Part shown: in pieces, positions 1 through 7,493 of the stretch | Position numbering within the stretch: the first letter of the stretch is position 1 | Layout: the number at the start of each line of letters is the position of its first letter | NCBI GenBank assembly: GCA_017454585.1 | Contig: JAFTCU010000055.1 | Span: 1 to 12,311 of the forward strand | DNA: 12,311 bases | From: Thermoguttaceae bacterium | Lineage (GTDB): Bacteria > Planctomycetota > Planctomycetia > Pirellulales > Thermoguttaceae | Direction of reading: 5' to 3' | Translations under genes and position numbers: made by a program | The notes under the pieces: generated by a model | The model's database searches: none | Told to the model about the DNA's origin: nothing | The model's input: only the letters and a program-made list of their open reading frames with translations

Positions 1-772
1 TCAATGCTTCCAAAACCTTCCGAACGTCCGGCGCCACCTGGAGCGCAGGGGCCATGAGGCGGTTTTTCAGCCCCTCGGCAAAGGTTTCCAAATCGTTTTC
101 CCGCCACGCGTTGACCATCTTTTGAATGACGCCCGAATTTTGAGGCCCCTGAGGCTCGCAAAGCCGGTAAACCGCCGGCGTGGAGCAGCCCGTTAGGGGT
201 TTCACCACCACAAAATGCAGCGTCGGGAAGGTTTCTCCGCCCGGCACCGGCTCGAGGATTTCCCCACGGCCCCGACAAATCACCGGGAATCCCTTGAGGA
301 AAAGCGGAACGTCGCTCCCAATTTCCGCCCCGATTTCGGCCAGAGCGTCCCGGGAAAGGCCCACCTTCCAAAACTCGTTAAGGAGCAAAAGCGCCGCAGC
401 CGCGTCCGACGAACCGCCCCCCATTCCCGCTTCGGTAGGAATGCGTTTCGTCAAAATTATATCTGCGCCCGGCAAATCACGTCGTGGAAGTAAACTCTCT
501 TTCAGCCCGTACACAGCCCGCAGAACCAGGTTGGAATCATCCGTAGGAATCGTTTTACCAGCAAAAAGACGCTGGTATTTTTCTTCAGGTGAAATTTTAA
601 CCGAAAAGTTCAGCCCGGCAGAAGGCTTGACACGTAGTGTATCGTGAATCGAAATGGGAGTTACAAGGCTTTCAATCTCGTGAAAACCGGTAGTAAGGCG
701 GCGAATTACCTCAAAAAAAAGGTTCAGTTTTGCGGGAATATTTAGTGTCAATTCAGAGCTGTTTTCAATCAT
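1..772 (-). CDS. ispE: 4-diphosphocytidyl-2-C-methyl-D-erythritol kinase, 3' end cut by window edge
   Basis: This GHMP-family kinase phosphorylates the 2-hydroxyl of CDP-methylerythritol with ATP in the cytosolic MEP pathway to isoprenoids. I translated 257 residues from the ATG at 772 and the frame runs off the window. Family members are about 280-290 residues, so roughly 30 C-terminal residues are missing, including the late glycine-rich GHMP motif. The N-terminus shows PAKLNLFFEV (13-22) with the substrate-binding Lys at 15, then GFHEIESL (29-36). The ATP-binding loop is PTEAGMGGGSSDAAAALL (112-129). The catalytic Asp is in GSDVPLFLKG (D153), followed by the family pattern GRGEILEPV. K15 and D153 match K10 and D141 of E. 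coli IspE. The start is supported by the distance to PAKLN. No Shine-Dalgarno precedes it, although a TTGACA box does. It is divergent from pgi. Identification is secure. Confidence 0.95.
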   Translation of the reverse strand, partial: MIENSSELTLNIPAKLNLFFEVIRRLTTGFHEIESLVTPISIHDTLRVKPSAGLNFSVKISPEEKYQRLFAGKTIPTDDSNLVLRAVYGLKESLLPRRDLPGADIILTKRIPTEAGMGGGSSDAAAALLLLNEFWKVGLSRDALAEIGAEIGSDVPLFLKGFPVICRGRGEILEPVPGGETFPTLHFVVVKPLTGCSTPAVYRLCEPQGPQNSGVIQKMVNAWRENDLETFAEGLKNRLMAPALQVAPDVRKVLEAL

Positions 773-778
773 TCTATT

Positions 779-806
779 ATTTTGCAAAATTTTTTCATTT
801 TGTCAA
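779..806 (-). promoter_or_regulatory. Candidate ispE promoter placing the transcript start at the start codon
   Basis: On the minus strand a perfect TTGACA (-35, 801-806) is followed after 16 nt by CAAAAT (779-784, four of six consensus bases). A start seven bases downstream would fall at about 772, the A of the ispE ATG. A shifted alternative, AATAAT at 776-781, matches better but has a 19-nt spacer and would start inside the ATG. The 20 bases before the ATG contain no purine-rich ribosome-binding site, which fits a leaderless message. The -35 box is clear. The exact -10 is uncertain because the region is AT-rich. Confidence 0.4.
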
Positions 807-836
807 TAGGTGGGAGTTAAAATTTTTGAAAATATT

Positions 837-864
837 TTGAAAAACTTTTAAGATTTGTAATAAT
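837..864 (+). promoter_or_regulatory. Candidate pgi promoter (TTGAAA - 16 nt - AATAAT)
   Basis: TTGAAA at 837-842 and AATAAT at 859-864 (five of six -10 consensus bases) are spaced by 16 nt and point toward pgi. This would leave a leader of about 220 nt. Other hexamer pairs closer to the gene are possible, such as TTGTTA at 886-891 with TTTAAA. In such AT-rich DNA none can be chosen firmly. Confidence 0.25.
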
Positions 865-1041
865 ATCACATAATTTATGTCGCTCTTGTTAATTTACTCT
901 TTAAAGCCCTTTAAAAAGAATTTGGACGCTTCAAATAAATAATTACTTCCTGAATTTTTTTAATTATTAATTTCTTTCGTGTTTTCTTCAAAAAATTCCC
1001 CCGCCCCCCGTTGAAAATTTTCCAAAAAACGGGAAAATAGT

Positions 1042-1063
1042 AGGGTGATTTTCTTTTCACCCT
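1042..1063 (+). promoter_or_regulatory. Hairpin in the pgi 5' leader
   Basis: AGGGTGA (1042-1048) pairs perfectly with TCACCCT (1057-1063) around an 8-nt pyrimidine-rich loop, 31 nt before the start codon. It is not followed by a T-run, so it is not an obvious terminator. It could be a leader stem or a protein-binding inverted repeat. The pairing is visible but its role is unknown. Confidence 0.3.
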
Positions 1064-1083
1064 TTCAACCTTTAACCATTTGC

Positions 1084-1088
1084 TGGAG
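1084..1088 (+). promoter_or_regulatory. pgi ribosome-binding site
   Basis: TGGAG ends six bases before the ATG at 1095. It decides the start: an in-frame TTG at 1080 would put this site inside the coding region, whereas the ATG at 1095 has ideal spacing and gives a protein of exactly the E. coli Pgi length (549 residues). Confidence 0.75.
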
Positions 1089-1094
1089 TTTTTC

Positions 1095-2744
1095 ATGCCC
1101 AACCCAACCGATTTAGCCCAATGGAAAACACTGGAACAGCTTGCCGCTGGTTTTCAGAACGTGACTCTTCGTGACCTTTTCGCTTCCGATGCCGCCCGCG
1201 CTGAAAAAATGACGCTCGACGCCTGCGGGATCCATCTCGACTATTCTAAAAACCGTGTCAACGGCGAAGTCATGAAGGCCCTTTTCGACCTCGCCCGGGC
1301 CGCGGGAGTTCCGGCCGCCATCGAGAAAATGTTCACCGGCGAGAAAATCAACATCACCGAAGGCCGCGCCGTTCTGCACGTTGCGCTGCGTAACCGCTCC
1401 AACACGCCGATTTACGTTGATGGAAAGAACGTGATGGACGACGTGAACCGCGTGCTTCAAAAAATGGCCAATTTCGCGAACGAAGTCCGTTCCGGCTGCT
1501 GGAAAGGCTTCACCGGCTGCGCGATCAAAAACGTCGTGAACATCGGGATCGGCGGCTCCGACCTGGGGCCCGTGATGGCGTACGAGGCTCTGAAACCGTA
1601 CACGAAGCGCGACCTGACCGTCCGTTTCGTCTCGAATATTGACGGCACTCACCTGGCCGAGGCGACCCGCGACCTGAATCCCGAGGAAACGCTTTTCATC
1701 ATTGCGAGCAAAACGTTCACGACACTCGAAACGATGACCAACGCCATGACCGCCCGGAAGTGGGCCGTTGAAGGGATCAGGGCTTTGGCCCCCACTGCGA
1801 ATGACCGTGATATTGTGGCGCGTCACTTCGTAGCGCTTTCGACCAACATCGAAAAAGTCGCCGAGTTTGGGGTCGATACGAATAACATGTTCGAGTTCTG
1901 GAACTGGGTCGGCGGCCGCTACAGCATGCCGAGCGCGATAGGGCTGGCGCTGATGGTCGCGATCGGGCCCGAAAACTTCTTCTCGATGCTCGACGGCTAC
2001 CACGCGATGGAACAGCACTTCCGCACCACGCCTTTTGAAAAGAACATCCCGGTGATCCTGGCGCTGCTCGGGATCTGGTACAACAATTTCTTCGGTGCGG
2101 CGTCGCACGCGATCCTGCCTTACGACCAGTACCTTTCCCGCTTTGCGGCCTACTTCCAGCAGGGCGATATGGAGTCGAACGGGAAGTCCGTCACGCTCGA
2201 CGGCCAGCGCGTCCAGTGGCAGACCGGCCCCGTGATTTGGGGCGAGCCGGGAACGAACGGCCAACACGCTTTTTACCAGCTCCTGCACCAGGGGACGAAA
2301 CTGGTCCCGGCCGACTTCATCGCATTCGCGAAGTCGCAGAACCCGATCGGCTGCACGCCGAATGAGCACCACCTCAAGCTGATGGCGAACGTTTTCGCCC
2401 AGACCGAGGCGCTGGCCTTCGGCAAGACCGAGGCGGAAGTTCGCGCGGAGGGAGTGAAAGAGGAGCTCGTTCCGCACAAAGTGTTCCAGGGGAACCGCCC
2501 GACGAACACGATCCTGGCCGAGAAACTGACCCCCGCGACGCTCGGAAGCCTGATCGCGATGTACGAGCACAAGATTTTCGTGCAGGGGATCATCTGGAAC
2601 ATTAACAGTTTCGACCAGTGGGGCGTCGAGCTGGGCAAAGTCCTCGCGAAGCGGATCCTGCCCGAGCTGGAGGACAAAACCGCCGCGCTGAATCACGACA
2701 GTTCAACGAACGCGCTGATCGAGTGGTTCAGAAAGAATTGCTGA
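1095..2744 (+). CDS. pgi: Glucose-6-phosphate isomerase
   Basis: This cytosolic enzyme interconverts glucose 6-phosphate and fructose 6-phosphate in glycolysis and gluconeogenesis. The protein is 549 residues, the large bacterial/eukaryotic-type Pgi rather than the shorter Gram-positive form. Two SIS domains are recognisable: the sugar-phosphate loop [11 protein letters not shown] (149-159), [13 protein letters not shown] (204-216), PROSITE signature 1 around [13 protein letters not shown] (271-283), MESNGK with the catalytic base Glu360, [15 protein letters not shown] with His391, and signature 2 [10 protein letters not shown] with Lys515. All active-site residues expected from E. coli Pgi (E355, H386, K514) have counterparts. 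It stands alone on the plus strand, divergent from ispE and convergent with the efflux pump gene. A long antisense frame opposite it is a codon-bias shadow. Confidence 0.98.
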   Translation: MPNPTDLAQWKTLEQLAAGFQNVTLRDLFASDAARAEKMTLDACGIHLDYSKNRVNGEVMKALFDLARAAGVPAAIEKMFTGEKINITEGRAVLHVALRNRSNTPIYVDGKNVMDDVNRVLQKMANFANEVRSGCWKGFTGCAIKNVVNIGIGGSDLGPVMAYEALKPYTKRDLTVRFVSNIDGTHLAEATRDLNPEETLFIIASKTFTTLETMTNAMTARKWAVEGIRALAPTANDRDIVARHFVALSTNIEKVAEFGVDTNNMFEFWNWVGGRYSMPSAIGLALMVAIGPENFFSMLDGYHAMEQHFRTTPFEKNIPVILALLGIWYNNFFGAASHAILPYDQYLSRFAAYFQQGDMESNGKSVTLDGQRVQWQTGPVIWGEPGTNGQHAFYQLLHQGTKLVPADFIAFAKSQNPIGCTPNEHHLKLMANVFAQTEALAFGKTEAEVRAEGVKEELVPHKVFQGNRPTNTILAEKLTPATLGSLIAMYEHKIFVQGIIWNINSFDQWGVELGKVLAKRILPELEDKTAALNHDSSTNALIEWFRKNC

Positions 2745-2754
2745 TCTTACGGGG

Positions 2755-2773
2755 ACGACGCTTCCAGCGTCGT
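2755..2773. repeat. Perfect 8-bp palindromic hairpin after pgi
   Basis: ACGACGCT (2755-2762) and AGCGTCGT (2766-2773) form a perfect 8-bp stem with a TCC triloop, starting 11 bases after the pgi stop codon. There is no T-run on either side, so it resembles a REP-type or transcript-end-stabilising stem rather than an intrinsic terminator. It lies directly beside the larger repeat that begins at 2776. Confidence 0.6.
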
Positions 2774-2775
2774 TG

Positions 2776-2855
2776 AAAGCCCACCTCTTTGAGGAGGGTG
2801 GCCCGAGGGGCCGGGGGGAGTTGGTCGGCGCGTCACGAAACTCCCCCAGTTTTGC
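2776..2855. repeat. Dispersed GC-rich intergenic repeat, copy A (right end missing)
   Basis: This segment aligns without gaps to 6083-6162 (constant offset of 3307) at roughly three quarters identity. Shared blocks include CTTTGAGG-like, GCCGGGGGGAG and ACTCCCCCAGT. Internal stems are CCTC/GAGG (2784-2787 with 2791-2794), GGCCC/GGGCC (2800-2804 with 2808-2812) and GGGGGAGTT/AACTCCCCC (2814-2822 with 2839-2847). The right-hand part seen in copy B is absent, because the pump gene's stop codon begins at 2860. No open frame crosses it meaningfully. Confidence 0.7.
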
Positions 2856-2859
2856 TTTT
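2814..2859 (+). terminator. Probable pgi terminator formed by repeat copy A
   Basis: A perfect 9-bp GC-rich stem (2814-2822 with 2839-2847, 16-nt loop) is followed on the plus strand by a T-rich tract (2850-2859). This is the usual arrangement of an intrinsic terminator and sits about 70 bases after the pgi stop. The stem belongs to the dispersed repeat, so the repeat seems to serve as the gene end. The T-tract is interrupted by GC, which lowers confidence. Confidence 0.5.
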
Positions 2860-5800
2860 AATCTCTCGGCGAGATCCGGAAGAAAATCGTGTAAAGCACC
2901 GGCACGACGAACAACGTCAGCAGCGTTGCGAAAATCAACCCGAACATCATGGCGACCGCCATCGAGTCGAACAGCGCGTCGGAGAGCAGCGGGATCATCC
3001 CCACCACCACCGTCGTGGCTGCGACCGTCACGGGCCTCATTCTTTCCACCGAGGCCGCCACCACCGCCTGGAATCGCGAGGTTCCGGCCGCGTGCGCCTT
3101 CTGAAGTTCCTCGTCGATCTGGTCCATCAGAACCACCCCGTTTCGGATGATCATGCCGAGCAGACCCATGATCCCCAGCAGCGCCATGAACCCAAACGGT
3201 TTGCCGAACACGATCATCCCGATCACGATCCCGATCATCATGAGCGGAACCGTCAGGATGATGATCATCGGCTGGCGCCAGTCGTTGAAGAGGAATACCA
3301 GGATGGTCAGCATGATGATCCCGGCAATCGGGAAACTTTTCGCCAGACTCGCGGACGACTGCTGCGATTTTTCTTTCTGGCCGCCCCATTCCATGGTGTA
3401 ACCGGCCGGCAGTTCGATCGCCTCGATTTGCGGTTTTACATCATTGAGGAGCTTCGTCCAGGAAACATCGTATCCGTCGGCACTTACGGTAACCGTCGGG
3501 ACGCGCTGGTAGCGGTAAATCTCCGCGTCTTCCCACTCGTATTTCATCTGACTGCTCAGCTCGCCGAGCGACGCGCTTTCCGGCATCAGGCTCCAGACCG
3601 GAATGTTCTCCAGTGTGGTCAGATCATTGCGCTCGGACTCCGTGCCTCGGACGATGATTGGCATATTTTTCTCGTTTTCCGAGTAAACTCCGACCGGCAC
3701 GCCTTTCGTCGCGCAGACCATCGAAAGGTTCAGGTTCAGGCGGGCCAGCCCCATGCGCTGACCGCGAGCCTGCGAGTACTGCGGCGCGACGGTGAGGACC
3801 TTTTGGCGCCAATTCCCGCAAACGTCTTTCGAGTAGGGACTTTCACGGAGGATTTTCTCCGCCTGCTCGCCGAGCCTGGCCAAAACCGTCGGGTTCGGGC
3901 CACGGAAACGGATCTCCACCTCGTACGGCGTCGGAACGCCCAGCGCGAAACGCTGAACACGGATCCGCGCCTGCGGGTAGTGGTTTTTCAGTTCTTTCTC
4001 GATCGGGTCCATAAGACGGTCCAGGTCGGAGACTTTTTCCACGTTCACCACAATATGGCCGTAGGACGAATTCATAAGCTGCGGCTCGTACGGCAGGTAA
4101 AAGCGCGGCGGACCAGCCCCGATGAACGTGGCCAGCGACGAAACGCCTTCCTGCTTCTGGATGAACTCTTCTGCCCACTTCAGGTCTTCCTCAACGTCGT
4201 GGATCGAGGACCCCTCATCGAGCCAGTAATCGACCCAGAACTGAGTCCGCTGGGCGTGCGGGAAGAACGTTTTATCAACGTGCTTGAACGACAAACCGGC
4301 GAAGACGCAGAGCAAAAGAATTCCCAAAAGTGTGATCGTTTTATGGCGAAGCGTGAACTCCAGCATCCGGCGGTATGTGCGGTAAACGGGCCCGGAGTGC
4401 GGGTCCTTGCCGTCTTCAACGGGTTTAATGTGGACGAACTCCCAGTAAACCACCGGAGTGTGAACCATCGCAATAAACCAGCTCAAAAGGAGGGAGGCGT
4501 TCACTACCAGGAACAAACTGCAGCAGTAGGTTCCCACGTTTTCCCTCGAAAGGATGACCGGCAGGAAAACCAGACCTCCGACCACGGTCGCGGCAAGGAG
4601 CTGCCACGCCGTGCGCATGGTGCCTTCCACGCAAGCCAAATGACGGTCCATTCCTCGCTGCATTCGAACGATGATCAAGTCGCCCACCACGATTGCATTA
4701 TCGACCAAAATCCCCAGTGCGATGATGAACGCACCCAGCGAAACGCGCTGGAGCACCACGTCCATCATGGGAAGCGTAATCATCGTGGCCAAAATCACGA
4801 TCAGGAGGGAACTCGTAATCAGGAGTCCGCTCTTCCAGCCCATCGCGATCATCACGACGATGGCGACGATGAACACCGCCTCCTTGAGATTTTTCATGAA
4901 CTGGTTCACCGAGAAAATTACGTTATCCGGCTGGAACGCGACCGTCCCCAGCGTGTAGCCGAGCGGCAAGTCAGCCATCAGTTCTTCGGTACGCTTGTGA
5001 ACCTGCTTGCCCATTTCGATCACGTTTCCTTGCGGAGCAGGGCAGACCGCGACCGCAATCGCGTTTTTCCCGTTAAAGCGGCAAATCTGGGACGGCGTGT
5101 CTGATTTCACGCGGCGAATTTCCGCAATATCTCGCAGATGAATCTGACCGGTTTGACCGCTCGCGTTGGAACCGCCAGCCAGAGAGGAAGCGCCCTGATT
5201 CGCCAGGCTGGAAATCAGACCGTTCGCCGAGCCGGAAGCGTCCACCGCCGCGAGCAGACTGGCCGCTGCCGCATTAAGCGAAGCGGGAATGATCAGGTCT
5301 CCGATTTCCTCGACAGACTGGAATTTCCCGGTCGGACGAAGCCGAACGACGTCGCCTTCATATTCCATGTCACCGGCTCCGGGGTTGAGATTCTGCCCCA
5401 TCAGAGCCGCGAAAACCATCACAGGCGGGACTGAAAGCTCGGAGAGTTTCGCCCTGGAAAGCTCGATTTCGATGTGTTCGGACGGAACTCCCCACAGCTC
5501 ACAGCGCCCCACCTGCGGGAGAAGCGCTAGTTCCCGCCTCATCATCCGCGCCGTGTCAAGATGTTCCGCCTGTGAGATCCCATCATCCGCTTCAAGCGCC
5601 ATAACGATGCCGTACACCTGCGAAAAATCGTCTTTCACGATTGACGGAAGGGCCTCTGTTGGAAGGGAAGTCTGAACCTCTTTCAGCTTGTTGCGGAGGA
5701 TCGTCCAGCAACCGTCCAGGTCCTCGAGCGGAGTCGCGGGTTTCAAATCCACGTAAATGATCGAAAAACCAGGCCGGGAGATGGAGCGTACTTTATCGAC

Positions 5801-6028
5801 CTGCTTGAGGCGGTAAATGGCGGTTTCGATCGTATCCGTAACGTTTTGTTCGACCTCGCGCGCAGTCGCCCCGGGATAAACGGTCACCACGACGGCTGTT
5901 TTCAGTGTGTATTCCGGGTCTTCAAGCCGACCAAGCGTGAAGTAGGAATAAAGGCCGCCGACCGTCAAAAGGATAAGGACGAACCAGACCGCGAATTGGT
6001 GTTTTAATGCGTATTCAGGGAGATTCAT
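2858..6028 (-). CDS. RND-family efflux pump permease (AcrB/HAE1-like)
   Basis: This inner-membrane, proton-driven pump should expel drugs or other toxic compounds through the adaptor and outer-membrane factor encoded upstream. The 1056 residues give the usual RND length. TM1 is at about 13-30, the first porter domain follows (LGRLEDPEY, VYPGATAREVEQNV), TM2-6 span about 379-530, the second porter half about 590-890, and the last TM block about 898-1050. The TM4 motif is GILVDNAIVV (D443, N444) where AcrB has two Asp. The TM10 motif is GMIIRNGVVLMDQ (R962) where AcrB has Lys940. Residues 248-293 form an Ala/Ser/Gly-rich insertion not expected in the family. The ATG at 6028 follows an AGG seven bases upstream. 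A 179-nt gap with a repeat separates it from the adaptor gene. Substrate cannot be inferred. Confidence 0.93.
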   Translation of the reverse strand: MNLPEYALKHQFAVWFVLILLTVGGLYSYFTLGRLEDPEYTLKTAVVVTVYPGATAREVEQNVTDTIETAIYRLKQVDKVRSISRPGFSIIYVDLKPATPLEDLDGCWTILRNKLKEVQTSLPTEALPSIVKDDFSQVYGIVMALEADDGISQAEHLDTARMMRRELALLPQVGRCELWGVPSEHIEIELSRAKLSELSVPPVMVFAALMGQNLNPGAGDMEYEGDVVRLRPTGKFQSVEEIGDLIIPASLNAAAASLLAAVDASGSANGLISSLANQGASSLAGGSNASGQTGQIHLRDIAEIRRVKSDTPSQICRFNGKNAIAVAVCPAPQGNVIEMGKQVHKRTEELMADLPLGYTLGTVAFQPDNVIFSVNQFMKNLKEAVFIVAIVVMIAMGWKSGLLITSSLLIVILATMITLPMMDVVLQRVSLGAFIIALGILVDNAIVVGDLIIVRMQRGMDRHLACVEGTMRTAWQLLAATVVGGLVFLPVILSRENVGTYCCSLFLVVNASLLLSWFIAMVHTPVVYWEFVHIKPVEDGKDPHSGPVYRTYRRMLEFTLRHKTITLLGILLLCVFAGLSFKHVDKTFFPHAQRTQFWVDYWLDEGSSIHDVEEDLKWAEEFIQKQEGVSSLATFIGAGPPRFYLPYEPQLMNSSYGHIVVNVEKVSDLDRLMDPIEKELKNHYPQARIRVQRFALGVPTPYEVEIRFRGPNPTVLARLGEQAEKILRESPYSKDVCGNWRQKVLTVAPQYSQARGQRMGLARLNLNLSMVCATKGVPVGVYSENEKNMPIIVRGTESERNDLTTLENIPVWSLMPESASLGELSSQMKYEWEDAEIYRYQRVPTVTVSADGYDVSWTKLLNDVKPQIEAIELPAGYTMEWGGQKEKSQQSSASLAKSFPIAGIIMLTILVFLFNDWRQPMIIILTVPLMMIGIVIGMIVFGKPFGFMALLGIMGLLGMIIRNGVVLMDQIDEELQKAHAAGTSRFQAVVAASVERMRPVTVAATTVVVGMIPLLSDALFDSMAVAMMFGLIFATLLTLFVVPVLYTIFFRISPRD

Positions 6029-6082
6029 TTTTCTGCCTTGATTTTAGTGACTCGTTTTTGATGGTGAAGGCAAACGATGGGC

Positions 6083-6196
6083 GAAGCCCCCTTCTTTGAG
6101 GGGAGTGGCACGAAGTGCCGGGGGGAGAAAATCGGCACGACCCCATACTCCCCCAGTCTCGCTTCGCGAGCCAGCCCCATCCAAGAGGGGGCCTTC
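6083..6196. repeat. Dispersed GC-rich intergenic repeat, copy B (fuller copy with terminal inverted repeats)
   Basis: This 114-bp element lies between the adaptor and pump genes. Its two ends are imperfect inverted repeats of about 20 bp: GAAG, a C-run, CTTT and G-run on the left, with a matching right end at 6175-6196. Inside are four stems: the left-end C-run/GGGG hairpin, GGCAC-GAA-GTGCC (6107-6119), GGGGGAG/CTCCCCC (6121-6127 with 6148-6154) and CTCGC-TTC-GCGAG (6158-6170). The first 80 bases match copy A. It resembles a REP/MITE-like non-coding element. As transcribed RNA it would fold into a chain of hairpins inside the efflux message. Confidence 0.7.
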
Positions 6197-6207
6197 AACT
6201 CGCCCTT

Positions 6208-7491
6208 TTACTGAATCCGGACTTTTTCTCCTTCGTGCAGGAACCGGGCACCGGCCGAAACGATTTTCTCATTGGGTTTCAGGTCCCCCTGAATTTCCAT
6301 CCCCTTTTCAGTCGGACGCACGATTGTAACCGGACGGGCTTTTACCGTGGAGTCTTCACCCACGACCCACACGTGTGTTGCTTCCGATTTTGGCTGATAC
6401 TCGCCTTCCGTCTGGACGGTTCCGACCAGCGCGGCCAAAGGAACGATCAGTGCATCATTCGTGCTCTGAATTCCAATCGAGACGATTGCCGTCATTCCGG
6501 GATGAATTGGATGTTCAGCATCCGTTGTAATTTCCACCGTCAGCGGCCAACCGGGTTTTCCGGTCTGAAGGGCCTGACCCAGCTCGTGCAGTTTCGCTTC
6601 AAATTTCACGCCGGGGTACGCCTCAAACTCACACGTAAACGACTCGAAACGTTCCTGCTCGATCAAAACCGATTCCGGAATAGTCGTTTCGACCTGAATG
6701 GAATTCGTGTCTGTGAAAACCAGCACGGGGATCCCGGGTGCCGCGATTTCGCCATTTTCAAGGAATTTCTGCGAGACGCAGCCGTCAGAGGGCGCGACCA
6801 GAACGGAGTCAGCCAGCGCGTTTTCGGCCTTCTGAAGCATCACGTTCAAACCGGCAATTTTCGACTCCATCGCTTCGATCTCTTCGTCACGCGAGCCTTT
6901 ACGGGCTTTTTCCATCAATTTCTCATCGGCTTCCAGGGCGGCTTTCGCTCTGTCCCGCATCAGCTTGACTTCATCGTATTTAATCTGGGCAATGCTTTTT
7001 GTTTCAACGAGCTTCGCGAAGCGGGCCTCGTTTTTCTCGGCCGTTTCGAGCTGGGACTTTTCCATCTCGATTTTCGCTTCCAACGCCTCAATGTCTTCGG
7101 ACCGCGCACCGGTTTTCATCGCTTTCAACGCAGCGTTCGCCTCTCCAAGTCCGGCCTTTACCTGATTCACCGCCAGCTCAAAGTCACGCGGGTCCAGTTT
7201 CGCCAGAACATCCCCTTTTTTCACTTTCTGGCCGATCCCAACCGGGAATTCCACGATCGGGCCCGGAACCCGGAACGAAAGGCGCGTCGTTTGCCCTTCT
7301 TTTGCCGTTCCAGTAAACGAACGGGTTTGTAAAGTTTGCGTTGGCTGTATCTCTAGCACTTTGACAAGCGGGACTTTCTGAATTTCCGCGAGTTCCGGAT
7401 CGGTCGCCTTCTGATGAGGCTTGCACGCGGTAAAAGTCAAACCACCCACTGCGAGCAGCAGGACGGTCAGCGTTTTAAATTTGAAAAGCAT
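6208..7491 (-). CDS. RND efflux periplasmic adaptor (membrane fusion protein, HlyD/AcrA-like)
   Basis: This protein bridges the inner-membrane pump and the outer-membrane factor. From the ATG at 7491 it is 427 residues. A hydrophobic signal segment ends in LTFTAC (Cys23), probably a lipobox with an unusual Phe at -3, so the protein is likely lipid-anchored. Split lipoyl halves lie at about 66-100 (GQKVKKGDVLAKLD) and 229-260 (LVAPSDGCVSQKF). Between them is a long Glu/Lys/Ala-rich coiled-coil hairpin (103-228) with its tip near 160-172. A beta-barrel (265-345, with the HPGM motif) and a membrane-proximal domain follow. An in-frame TTG at 7497 is possible, but GGAG sits only four bases before it and ten before the ATG, so I prefer the ATG. 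It starts 2 nt after the outer-membrane gene's stop, indicating co-transcription. Confidence 0.92.
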   Translation of the reverse strand: MLFKFKTLTVLLLAVGGLTFTACKPHQKATDPELAEIQKVPLVKVLEIQPTQTLQTRSFTGTAKEGQTTRLSFRVPGPIVEFPVGIGQKVKKGDVLAKLDPRDFELAVNQVKAGLGEANAALKAMKTGARSEDIEALEAKIEMEKSQLETAEKNEARFAKLVETKSIAQIKYDEVKLMRDRAKAALEADEKLMEKARKGSRDEEIEAMESKIAGLNVMLQKAENALADSVLVAPSDGCVSQKFLENGEIAAPGIPVLVFTDTNSIQVETTIPESVLIEQERFESFTCEFEAYPGVKFEAKLHELGQALQTGKPGWPLTVEITTDAEHPIHPGMTAIVSIGIQSTNDALIVPLAALVGTVQTEGEYQPKSEATHVWVVGEDSTVKARPVTIVRPTEKGMEIQGDLKPNEKIVSAGARFLHEGEKVRIQ

Positions 7492-7493
7492 TT

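Larger units (their letters stand above)
773..1094. other. AT-rich divergent intergenic region between ispE and pgi
   Basis: These 322 bases contain no convincing gene. They are strongly AT-rich compared with the flanking genes, apart from a C-rich patch at about 998-1009. They hold the ispE -35 box, several possible pgi promoters, an inverted repeat CCCGTT/AACGGG (1007-1012 with 1028-1033) enclosing the perfect palindrome GAAAATTTTC (1013-1022), and a leader hairpin at 1042-1063. A 63-codon frame on the minus strand (911-1102) is Lys/Ile/Phe-rich, as expected of AT-rich noise, and overlaps the pgi start. Confidence 0.6.

Noticed and set aside
911..1102. 63-codon frame in the AT-rich ispE-pgi spacer
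   Set aside because: Lys/Ile/Phe-rich composition follows base composition, and it overlaps the pgi start and its ribosome-binding site antisense.
1113..2696. Long antisense open frame of 527 codons opposite pgi
   Set aside because: pgi is certain from catalytic motifs. The antisense product is rich in Arg, His, Val and Asp with no recognisable motif, as expected when strong GC-ending codon bias removes stops from the complementary frame.
2789..5104. 771-codon open frame on the plus strand opposite the pump gene
   Set aside because: The translation is dominated by His, Arg, Asp and Gln with no domain pattern, starts inside the repeat, and lies fully opposite a clear RND permease.
6115..7332. 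405-codon open frame on the plus strand opposite the adaptor gene
   Set aside because: It starts in the non-coding repeat, is Phe/Arg/His-rich and has no recognisable domain. The adaptor on the other strand has all family modules.
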